A model generated the notes under the pieces. It had not been told where the DNA came from and made no database searches. It saw only the letters and a list, made by a program, of their open reading frames with translations. A stretch of DNA of 64,000 nt from the NCBI GenBank assembly GCA_034440175.1, contig JAWXBO010000003.1:5337-69336 (forward strand). The letters run 5' to 3'. Made by a program: the position numbers and the translations under genes. This document shows, piece after piece, positions 26,278-34,202 of the stretch. How positions within the stretch are numbered: position 1 is the stretch's first letter; each line of letters begins with the position of its first letter. Source of the DNA: SZUA-430 sp034440175 (GTDB lineage Bacteria > Pseudomonadota > Alphaproteobacteria > Micropepsales > Micropepsaceae).

Positions 26278-26574
26278 ACCGGCGAAATTTTGGCCGATGC
26301 GGGGCGCGACAAAGAGGCGGTGGTGACAGCGACGGTCGACCTTGATGCGATTGCGGTGGCACGCAATTCCTGGGGAATGTTTCGCGACCGGAGGCCGGAG
26401 TTGTATGGCGCGGTGATGACGCTGGATGGGGTGAGGGGGTAGGGGGCTCAAATCTTTTTCCGGGAAAAGTTTACACTGACCCCACTTCTAATCACTCCTG
26501 TAATCACTCCTGCGGGTCACTAATCTACTCTTAGTCGAGGCGTCCGTCAATTAAGTATAGCGTCCCCCTAATTC
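26278..26574 (+). pseudogene. aguB: Tandem repeat unit 2: detached 3' end of an aguB gene
   Basis: This segment encodes the last 54 residues of AguB (to the stop at 26442) without any upstream part. Against the intact gene I count 12 base differences, all at third codon positions and all synonymous. The downstream non-coding part differs at only about 3 of 120 positions plus a 12-bp internal duplication (TAATCACTCCTG). The copy therefore descends from a gene that evolved under selection, not from simple decay of a local duplicate. From 26575 to 26710 I see no gene. Confidence 0.8.
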
Positions 26575-26710
26575 CGTCAACCGAACGCCATGATGTGACG
26601 GTCTTCAGAACCGATCACGGAGAGAACCATGGTCCAGGCTGGACAGTGACGACAACGCAGAACAAGATGGAGTTGACTTATGTGCCGCGATTAGAGAATC
26701 CCAATACTTT

Positions 26711-28999
26711 TTAGTTGTCTAATGTTGAAAACATCGAACGAAGTCCGGCATCTTCAAGCGCGCCCGGCCGATCTGAATCCGCGCCTTCGTACCCATCGTA
26801 ACCGTCCTCATGCGCCTCCTTTTCATCGAGCTCTATGCGTCGCTCCAAGATCAGGTTACTTAGGTGGCGAGAACTCGAGCCGCTCCATGATGTCAATTCG
26901 TCAAGCTCTGATTCAAATTGATCAAGATCCATCGACGAGCCAATTTCGTTGATAACGTCAGATGCATTCCCAATCAGACCATCGATAAGCGCATTGACGA
27001 TCTCTATCGCCCTCTCGGATCCGAGACTGGGATTTTTGTCCAAGAACACCGTGAGCATATTCAGTTCGGGTGCATCAAGATATTCGTAATCGCTAGCGAG
27101 CCTCTCGAACATTCGATGCCTCAAGGCTTCCAGCACCTCGTTGTAGTTCGGCAAATCCTGATACGCGATTCCACTGACGGTGGAGTAAAGATCGATTGCC
27201 GTCTCGACCTCCGGCTCGTGCAGCGGCTCAATGCGTATCCGGCGAGATAAGGCATTGGCACAGATCGCAATTTGGCTAGACTTGGTCACGAGCCACCAAC
27301 GTAGCACCAGATCCAGTCGAGCGAGCAGCGAGAGCCCCTCCTTCGATTGCAATTTTCGATTTTGCGCATCCAAACGAGTGTGCTGTTCTGGTAGCTCCAC
27401 TAGCGAAGTGGCGGCTTTTGCCAAGCCCGAGGTCATGTTGCCATCGAGCACTGGATGCTTCGCAGCGTGGACAGCAAGATAGTCCCACACTAACGCAGCT
27501 TGCCGAGACTCCGACAGGTTCTGCAAAACGTAGTGGGGAAAGCTGGTCCCAATCAGGGCGTTGTCAAGAAAGTCCCGTATGGACGGGTTAACGAAACTAA
27601 CGGTCGCATTTGCTACATAGATGAACGAATTGGAAGTCTCGCGCATCGCACGAGTAAAATCATCGTGGTCAGTTGAAAACCTGTGATCCTGTGCTTCTGC
27701 ACGGTACACCAACCAAAAACCCCGCTCCAAATCGGTGACGCTGGTTCTTTCTGGAAGAAAGAACAACGTTGCCACCAGCGACCTCCCCTTGCGCGACAAG
27801 TGCTCCCGAAAAGCATAGCTCCAGATCAGTTGTGGGTAGTCGAGATTGTTTACAATCCAATCGCGGTAGCGATCTGCTGCAACTTTACCAATGTCCGGAC
27901 TCGTAATGAGAAATTCGATCAGTCGAGGGCTGAAATTCTTGTGATCAATTATCTTTATGAAAAAATCGTCGCTAAGCAACGCTCCACGATGCGCCGAACT
28001 CAAGCCCGAGAAATAAATGTGGTTGTAGAGTATTTTTGCCTTCACCTCCCGAGTATACGTTGAAATATCAAGAATGTACTTCCGAACTTCCACGAAGTTG
28101 TTACTGATTTTCTCCGAAGCGATACTTGCTTGATTCAGAATGTACTCCCGACTAGTGAGGACGAACCGCGAGTTTGGCGATCCTTGCACACGAGAAATGA
28201 ACCCCATTAGCTTTGCATCGTCTCGCTGGAGCGACTCTGGCGTGAGACGAATCTGCCCGAGAAAATCGTCGAAGAAAAAAATCTGACGCTTGGTCACATC
28301 GTACACATCCAGCGCTTCGTCGAAGCTTTCGACCGCAAACAACTCCCAACTGTCCTGCATGTGCAGCCACGCGATCAATCGCGCCAACGTTGTCTTTCCC
28401 ACGCCAGGACCGCCGGATACAATTAGAAGGCGATGCTTGTCCAACACGCCCAACGCTTGCGACACACTTCGGTTCATTGCGAAGATGCGAACTGCCCGTT
28501 CTATCCTCTGCGCCTCGTCCGTTGATCGAACATATGTTGCATTGTGAAGTATACGTTGCAGCACCGGTGTGCTGCTCATCCAAAGCTTGAAGTGCTGTTG
28601 CTCTACCTTGGGATGACGGCCAAGCAGGTTGTTCAGTTGCTCCGCACCCAAGATGTCTGCTTGATCTAGATGCGGCGCGAACAGTTGCGCGATTTCGGCT
28701 TTGTTGTCAGGGGTCAAGCTCACCGTCGTTGCCAAAATATATCGCTGCGGTTTTAGTCGATCAACCTTCGGACGTTCGTTGCTGAGGTTTGAAAGCAGTT
28801 TTCTATAGCCACTGTCACGATAGTGCTTCGCCTGGACAATGATCTTGCCGATTTGCGCACTTGAATGTCGAAGGTCTATTCCCCCGTCTCGACCTCGTGC
28901 GAAACTCTCGAATACAAGGTTCAATTCGCCTTGCAGCAAGTCTCGAACAAGATCCTCCAGGTCCGTCGGTGAGAGGCTTCTGAAATCGTACGAACTCAT
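26711..28999 (-). CDS. Mrr-like nuclease/STAND NTPase fusion, putative antiphage protein
   Basis: The 762-residue protein has an N-terminal PD-(D/E)xK restriction-endonuclease-like domain: Glu31, Asp42 in GRDGGIDLR, and Q56-A-K58 in IVQAKHY. A STAND-type NTPase follows, with Walker A SGGPGVGKTTLA (about 195-206) and Walker B IFFFDDFLG (about 240-248). Next come a sensor-like RFVLTSREYIL and a long helical C-terminal sensor region with an acidic tail. This resembles nSTAND3-type proteins found in defence islands. The ATG at 28999 has GGAGG upstream; the longer frame to 29257 has none. The caspase-like gene is directly upstream on the same strand. The DNA is visibly more AT-rich than its flanks, consistent with transfer. 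Confidence 0.8.
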   Translation of the reverse strand: MSSYDFRSLSPTDLEDLVRDLLQGELNLVFESFARGRDGGIDLRHSSAQIGKIIVQAKHYRDSGYRKLLSNLSNERPKVDRLKPQRYILATTVSLTPDNKAEIAQLFAPHLDQADILGAEQLNNLLGRHPKVEQQHFKLWMSSTPVLQRILHNATYVRSTDEAQRIERAVRIFAMNRSVSQALGVLDKHRLLIVSGGPGVGKTTLARLIAWLHMQDSWELFAVESFDEALDVYDVTKRQIFFFDDFLGQIRLTPESLQRDDAKLMGFISRVQGSPNSRFVLTSREYILNQASIASEKISNNFVEVRKYILDISTYTREVKAKILYNHIYFSGLSSAHRGALLSDDFFIKIIDHKNFSPRLIEFLITSPDIGKVAADRYRDWIVNNLDYPQLIWSYAFREHLSRKGRSLVATLFFLPERTSVTDLERGFWLVYRAEAQDHRFSTDHDDFTRAMRETSNSFIYVANATVSFVNPSIRDFLDNALIGTSFPHYVLQNLSESRQAALVWDYLAVHAAKHPVLDGNMTSGLAKAATSLVELPEQHTRLDAQNRKLQSKEGLSLLARLDLVLRWWLVTKSSQIAICANALSRRIRIEPLHEPEVETAIDLYSTVSGIAYQDLPNYNEVLEALRHRMFERLASDYEYLDAPELNMLTVFLDKNPSLGSERAIEIVNALIDGLIGNASDVINEIGSSMDLDQFESELDELTSWSGSSSRHLSNLILERRIELDEKEAHEDGYDGYEGADSDRPGALEDAGLRSMFSTLDN

Positions 29000-29108
29000 A
29001 AACTGCCTCCAGAATACGGCGACCGACAATCGCGTCCGCACGGGTCTTTCTGAAACCGCACCTGAGGCGCACCCCCGAATCGTTCGAGAGGTTTCTTCGG
29101 CGCCACCT

Positions 29109-30569
29109 TCACCTTTTGCGCACTGAGTAGCCGATCGGGAAAAGCAACTTGCCGCCTGCAGCCTCCGCAGGTGTAACGGTAATTCGGAGATTGCGAGCAG
29201 GAACCAAGAGTTGCTTCGACAGCAGTCGCTCCAAACGCTCACTCGAGTAATCGCCATAAGTCCTCTTGTCCGGATGGTCTGCTGCTAGTTCGTCATCGAC
29301 GGAATGAAGAACGTCAGCGCCACCGATGTACACGGACTCCACACGATACTGTGCCCCCACGCTCTTCGCACCCACAGAAACCGCCAGGTTGTGATTTCGG
29401 CCTGGGACGGAATGGAAATCGCCCCCCGCCGCAACTAGGGCTTCCGATAAGAAATTGAAACTGTCCTTAAACTCTGTAAGTTTCTGCAGGTCGAACAATT
29501 CTTCGAAGAACTTCCCCTTGATCTCGTTGCGAAGCCTGGCATGCTTATCAAAGAAGACTTCGAACAACATGCCATCTAGGATTGCCTTGCGTCCCCCCTT
29601 TGGGTATCCGGCGGTTGCTGAAAGAAAGTCCTTCACGCATCCTTCGGCCGAATACGCACCACCGCATGCTGCCTGATAGACGTTTCTGCCAACGACGAAA
29701 AGATTGTGCGGATTCATCTTCAATACGGTTGTCGCGGTGAGTCCCTCAAGCGCCTTATTCTGCGCGGTGAAATTGTAGGTTTTCAGGCCCTGCACGACCA
29801 AGTGCGAAGCCTTGGCCGTATCGACGACGAAGAGCGCATCAGCGAGCGAAGCATCAGGGTAGTCTTGAAGCACTCGGCCAAGGCTCATGTTGAAAAAGAA
29901 GTTTCCGGAGAGCGATGTGTGCTCCCATGAAATTTGTTTCCCCGTCGTCTCAGCCGCAACTGTATTCCGCACCTGCTTGAACATGGTCTCGATGGGCAAA
30001 TCCGGTTCATCGATGTGCTGCAGAAGCGCCGCCGTATATGAACCGTTCTTACCACCACCATCATATGCATATTGCCCTGGCGAAGTGGCGAAGCCAATAA
30101 TGGTTCCCTTCGGCGCATAAACTGAGGCAAGGCCGCGAACATATTGAGACCGCTTCCAGGCGCGCTCCCACGGGTTGTCGCGACATGCGTCGAGCACCAC
30201 GATCTTTGTGCTAGCGGGAGACTTATCCAATACTTCGATAACGTGATCGAGTGATAGTGATGAGTGTTTCGCATCGGTCTCATCATCAATATCTGTATCC
30301 AACGCCATCAGATAATTGCTGCCGTCAATTTGCATCCCATGGCCCGCAAAGAAAAACAGGCCGACTTCCTTGTCTTTGAGCTGATCTCGAAACACCTTCA
30401 GAGCTTTGCCCATATCGCCCCGAGAAGCCTCGGTGATAAGAATCACGTCAAACCCGTACTTGCGCAGCTTGGCGCCAATGTCTTTTGCATCGTTTGCAGC
30501 ATTTTTCAGTGCCGCACTGCCGGGATAGGCCGCGTTGCCAATCACAAGGGCGGTCATTTTGCACGTCAC
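29109..30569 (-). CDS. Caspase-like (peptidase C14) protease
   Basis: The 486-residue protein begins with a caspase fold: ALVIGNAAYPGSAALKNAANDA (about residues 7-28), catalytic His77 in FFFAGHGMQIDGSNYL and catalytic Cys129 in IVVLDACRDNPWERA. GSYTAALLQHID and a C-terminal half of unknown fold follow. Metacaspase-like proteases act as death effectors in several bacterial defence systems. It is the first gene of a two-gene unit with the nuclease-STAND protein (109-nt gap). The GTG at 30569 has an AAGG 11 nt upstream. The ATG at 30557 is the alternative. Confidence 0.82.
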   Translation of the reverse strand: MTCKMTALVIGNAAYPGSAALKNAANDAKDIGAKLRKYGFDVILITEASRGDMGKALKVFRDQLKDKEVGLFFFAGHGMQIDGSNYLMALDTDIDDETDAKHSSLSLDHVIEVLDKSPASTKIVVLDACRDNPWERAWKRSQYVRGLASVYAPKGTIIGFATSPGQYAYDGGGKNGSYTAALLQHIDEPDLPIETMFKQVRNTVAAETTGKQISWEHTSLSGNFFFNMSLGRVLQDYPDASLADALFVVDTAKASHLVVQGLKTYNFTAQNKALEGLTATTVLKMNPHNLFVVGRNVYQAACGGAYSAEGCVKDFLSATAGYPKGGRKAILDGMLFEVFFDKHARLRNEIKGKFFEELFDLQKLTEFKDSFNFLSEALVAAGGDFHSVPGRNHNLAVSVGAKSVGAQYRVESVYIGGADVLHSVDDELAADHPDKRTYGDYSSERLERLLSKQLLVPARNLRITVTPAEAAGGKLLFPIGYSVRKR

Positions 30570-30677
30570 TATTCTAGACCTTGAAAGTTATTGCGATAAC
30601 GAACTACTCCCACTCGATCGTTTACGAGGACTCTAACATCTTGAATTGTCCTGACATTTTTATGCGGTAAAATGTCC

Positions 30678-30698
30678 ATACCGTCACAGATACCGTCA
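30678..30698. repeat. Direct repeat pair ATACCGTCA upstream of the caspase operon
   Basis: ATACCGTCA occurs at 30678-30686 and 30690-30698 (12-bp period), and its inverted core TGACGGT recurs at 30756-30762. It lies in the AT-rich gap upstream of the caspase operon. It could be a regulator-binding site or a recombination remnant; no recombinase gene is present. Confidence 0.4.
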
Positions 30699-30840
30699 GA
30701 AAATCACGCTTTTGAAATTGCTCACTTTATTCCTCGATTTTCGCGGCATGCACTCTGACGGTTCCATCGTATCAAAGACCGATCGGAACTAGCGTAGACG
30801 GATCCGCGAAATTAACAAATTCCGATATTTTAGGGCGCGC

Positions 30841-31119
30841 ATGGTGAGCTCGCTCACTCTGCTCCGCGCAGACGAAAGTCCGCAATCACGCGAGCGCTGG
30901 TCCTACATCCTGCTGGCCGAGGAACTGCGTCGCGTCAGCGCCGACCCGAAACGCGATGCGGCCGAGCTCTTCCGGCGCATGTGCTTCGACGCTCTGATCT
31001 CAAGCATCGACGATCATCCGCGCAACCATGCGGTTATCGCCCCTGATCGCGATTGGCGACTGTCGCCGGCCTATGACATGACCCCGTCTTCGCCCGTCAG
31101 TATCGAGCGCCGAAAGTGA
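30841..31119 (+). pseudogene. hipA: HipA-like kinase, C-terminal fragment
   Basis: About 92 residues match the C-terminal kinase lobe of HipA. Segments are RMVSSLTLLRADES, SYILLAEELRRVSADP, LFRRMCFDALISSIDDHPRNHAV and WRLSPAYDMTPS, with the catalytic-loop-like DDHPRNH intact. The N-terminal two thirds of HipA is missing: the frame reaches a stop at 30790 and no HipB is present. At about 31117 the sequence changes abruptly to an epimerase fragment. It is a recombination scar, not a working toxin. Confidence 0.8.
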
Positions 31120-31129
31120 TTCCAAATTT

Positions 31130-31645
31130 GTGGGTGTAAATCTTCGCGCTGCTACCGTTTGCGGTTGGTCGCCTCGCACGCGTCTTGATCTGACGGTAAA
31201 CATTTTCGCTGCCAACGCATACGCAAACGGAGTCGTCCGCGTTCACGGCGGTCAACAGAAACGACCAAATGTCGTGATCAACGACCTGGTGCGGGCGTAT
31301 CTTTTGTTGCTCAGCGCGCCGAAGGAGTTGGTTCAGGGAGAAAGCTTTAACGTGGTCGCGTCAAACCACAACGTGCTGGAGATCGCTCGTCGAGTAGCGG
31401 ACGCTGTAAGGCCCGACTGCAAAATCGTCGTAGAGCCGGTTCTGGACCGTCGATCGTACCACGTGACAGCAGCGAAAATTGCTGAGCGGCTCGGTTTTCG
31501 TTGCCGCCTGAGAATCGAGGATGGCGCCCGTCAGATCAGCAACGCCATTCGTGACACCCGCATCGGCGATCCTTCCGCCTCTGAGTACTTCAATCTCCGC
31601 CATCTAGTGGAGATTGGCGCTGTTCGGAAACTTGGGCCATCATGA
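31130..31645 (+). pseudogene. NAD-dependent sugar epimerase, C-terminal fragment
   Basis: About 171 residues match the C-terminal half of extended-SDR nucleotide-sugar epimerases. Segments are NLRAATVCGWSPRTRLDLTVN, VHGGQQKRPNVVINDLVRAY and a C-terminal SYHVTAAKIAERLGF. The Rossmann N-terminus with its glycine motif and the catalytic YxxxK are absent. The frame runs directly into the HipA fragment upstream. The stop overlaps the GH65 start (ATGA), so the remnant once sat in the same operon as the GH65 gene. Confidence 0.78.
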
Positions 31646-33948
31646 CCTCGCAACGTGATCCATGCCCGTCCGATAATGGATGGAGGCTTGTCCGCCGAGC
31701 GCGCGATCCGCGCGAGGACAAATACTACGAGACCCTGTTCGCCCTGACCAACGGGCGCATTGGTCTGCGCGCAACGGTCGACTTCGAGGAAACCGAGAGT
31801 CAACCAGGTTTCTTTCACTTCGACGCGTACGGACCAGGTCTGACCGTTCCCAGTCATGTCATCAACTTGTTCAATCCGGGGTGGTGGCGACTCTACGTAG
31901 GCGGCGCACCGTTGGTGCCAACGCGCTGCGGCGTGGTCGAGTTTAGCCAAAGCTTAGACCTTTATCGGGCCACAACCCAGTGGTCTGCCGTGCTCACTGA
32001 CGTTGAAGGGCGGCGCACGCGCGTTTCCCGACAATGGTTCCTCCCGGGCTCGCGGGCAGAGACCATTGCGACCCGGACCATCTTGGAACCGCTGAATCAC
32101 GATGCGCCAATCGCATTTGCTGCGGGCTTCGACTGGCGCGACGGAAATGGCGATTTCGGTGGCATGCACCCCAACGTCAGACTCAAATGTCTCGTAGTCG
32201 ACGAGGCCCACGCGGAGGGGAAAAGGATTGGCGTTAGTGGCGCAATCAATGGTGCAGACCGGCGGGTCTGGGGAACAATGGCGCTTAGGTCAGACGGCGT
32301 AGCCTCGGAACTCGTCGAGAGGGACATCGCCGGCATCATGGTTCGGCTCGACGGGCCCGGCGTCATCGACACGCTGGCGACGGTTTCATGCGAGCCCATT
32401 TCGAACCGTCTTGCGTCTGCGGCATTCGACGATTTGCAGCAGGACCACGAAGCGATCTGGGCAGGGCGGTGGGCATGCGCAACAACACTCAGGGGCCCCA
32501 TGCGGGACGTTGTCGGCCTTCGTTTTGCTCAGTTTCAAATGCTGCAATGCCTAGATCGTCAACGGCCTTCAACGAACGTCGCCGCACGCGGATTGACTTC
32601 CGAGTATCATTCCGGACATTTTTTCTTCAACACCGAATTGTATCTCGGTCCGTGGCTGGCCCTGGTTGAACCTCGCACGGCTAAGGCGCTCTTGCGTTTT
32701 CGCATCGAGACTCTAGGCGAGGCCGAACAGTTTGCGCGCCGCTCGGGGTTCGTGGGCGCGCGTTTTCCTGAAGAGGCGGATCGTCAAGGTCGTCCAGCTG
32801 CGCCGTCGACAATCCGCGATCCGTTCACTGGTGAAACGAGCCGAGAATGGAGCGGCGAGTTGGTCTTTCACCTCTCGGCCTGCGTGCTTTATTCCTTGGC
32901 GGTTTATCTCAGGATGACCGGGGACGCTGAATTTTTCGCGCGCGAATGCATTCCGCTCGTTGCCCGCACTTCCACGTATCTCGCCGACCTCGTTCGGCTA
33001 GATCCGAAAGTGGGCGCGCGCGGTGCTAGAAGTGTTATGTGCTTTGACGAGTTTCACTACCCCGTCGACCACCATGTCGGTACGAACGGATTGGCGAAAT
33101 GGGCGCTGGGGTGGAGCGCCGGTGCGCTCGACCGCCTCGAACAAACGGATCCGAGTCGTGCCTCGGAAATGGATGCCTTGGGCGCCGGATCGGCGGCACG
33201 AGCACTGTGGCGCCAGCGCTCCTCGGAGATCTATTTGCCGGCGGCGGATTCACAAGGCGTTTTCCCCGTCTTTGAGGGCTACTTCGACCTGCCTGATCGT
33301 GTTCGCCTCGACGATCCAAGCGGGGGCCTTCCGCGCCTGAGCGATGAGCAAGAGGAGAGCGCCAATCGGTTGGAGCCTTTCACCACGAGGCTGACCAAGC
33401 AGGCCGATGTCCTGATGCTGCTGACGTTGCTACCCCAGTTCGCTGGTCCAGCGGCGATTGGGACCAATCTGGCTTACTACGAGCCAAGAACGGTGCACGG
33501 CTCATCCCTCAGTCTTGCACCCCATGCCGTTGCGGCCGGATGGTCCGGCCAGGCTGAACTGCTTCGGACGCTGCTCGTGCAATCCGCTCGGTACGATTTG
33601 GATTTTTCTCCGAGATTGGATTACCGCAACGGAATCCATTTCGGGGCTTGCGCAGGCGCTCTCATCGCGCTGGTCTATGGAGCGTGCGGGCTGTCCGGCA
33701 AGGGACGAGTGCTGGAAATCCGGCCGTGTATGCCCGCCGCGTGGGAAGAGATCGAAGTGCACCTGTTCTGGAAGGATTGTGATCTTAAGCTCATCGTCGG
33801 TCGGGACTCCGTTGTGATCGAGCACCGCGGAGGCGGAGAGTTGCAAGTTTCGTTTGACGGAGCTCTCACCAAAATTCAATCGGGCTCAACTACAAGGTTA
33901 CCCTTACGCCCCGTTCCCGCGACTGCGCAGCACCGAGAGTCGACATGA
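31642..33948 (+). CDS. Glycoside hydrolase family 65 protein (kojibiose/maltose phosphorylase-like)
   Basis: This 768-residue protein has the GH65 layout: an N-terminal beta-sandwich (DKYYETLFALTNGRIGLRA), then an (alpha/alpha)6 barrel with RGLTSEYHSGHFFFNTELYL. The general acid is Glu470 in CFDEFHYPVDHHVGTN, followed by LAPHAVAAGWSG and a C-terminal domain. GH65 enzymes are mostly inverting phosphorylases acting on alpha-glucosides; the exact disaccharide cannot be read here. The usual DEYH is DEFH, and the GY.GH.FWDTE segment is altered (SGHFFFNTE), so a divergent subfamily is likely. It overlaps the epimerase remnant by 4 nt. Confidence 0.88.
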   Translation: MTSQRDPCPSDNGWRLVRRARDPREDKYYETLFALTNGRIGLRATVDFEETESQPGFFHFDAYGPGLTVPSHVINLFNPGWWRLYVGGAPLVPTRCGVVEFSQSLDLYRATTQWSAVLTDVEGRRTRVSRQWFLPGSRAETIATRTILEPLNHDAPIAFAAGFDWRDGNGDFGGMHPNVRLKCLVVDEAHAEGKRIGVSGAINGADRRVWGTMALRSDGVASELVERDIAGIMVRLDGPGVIDTLATVSCEPISNRLASAAFDDLQQDHEAIWAGRWACATTLRGPMRDVVGLRFAQFQMLQCLDRQRPSTNVAARGLTSEYHSGHFFFNTELYLGPWLALVEPRTAKALLRFRIETLGEAEQFARRSGFVGARFPEEADRQGRPAAPSTIRDPFTGETSREWSGELVFHLSACVLYSLAVYLRMTGDAEFFARECIPLVARTSTYLADLVRLDPKVGARGARSVMCFDEFHYPVDHHVGTNGLAKWALGWSAGALDRLEQTDPSRASEMDALGAGSAARALWRQRSSEIYLPAADSQGVFPVFEGYFDLPDRVRLDDPSGGLPRLSDEQEESANRLEPFTTRLTKQADVLMLLTLLPQFAGPAAIGTNLAYYEPRTVHGSSLSLAPHAVAAGWSGQAELLRTLLVQSARYDLDFSPRLDYRNGIHFGACAGALIALVYGACGLSGKGRVLEIRPCMPAAWEEIEVHLFWKDCDLKLIVGRDSVVIEHRGGGELQVSFDGALTKIQSGSTTRLPLRPVPATAQHREST

Positions 33949-34070
33949 CACATGTTGAGGCATTTTTTCCGGCGCAATGGGAGGCGTTGACACGAATCTT
34001 GCACGCCCATCCCCAGCGCCATCCGCCAGTTTTGGCAGGGGCGACGTTTCGAAGACCCACGTATGGCTGA
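33945..34070 (+). CDS. Small ORF (41 residues), unknown
   Basis: The ATG at 33945 overlaps the GH65 stop codon (ATGA), and the frame runs 41 codons. A good Shine-Dalgarno for the next fragment follows its stop. I see no motif. It may be a coupled small gene or a decayed remnant of this broken carbohydrate operon. Confidence 0.35.
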   Translation: MTHVEAFFPAQWEALTRILHAHPQRHPPVLAGATFRRPTYG

Positions 34071-34085
34071 GGAAGGGGAGCGAGA

Positions 34086-34202
34086 ATGCTCATTCTAGGT
34101 GCGCACACATCTCACGACGCCTCCGCCTGCCTAATGCGTGACGGCGAAATCTTGGTTGCCATCGAGAAGGAACGGCTAGCCCTTCCTATTCACCAAGAAT
34201 AG
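34086..34202 (+). pseudogene. Carbamoyltransferase (NodU/CmcH-like) N-terminal fragment, cut by IS
   Basis: The frame opens MLILGAHTSHDASACLMRDG then EILVAIEKERL, the typical start of NodU/CmcH/HypF-like O-carbamoyltransferases, preceded by GGAAGGGGAG as ribosome binding site. After 31 residues it enters the left end of the IS1380-family element at 34180 and stops at 34202. The rest of the gene is not found on the other side of the IS, so a deletion accompanied or followed the insertion. Confidence 0.75.
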
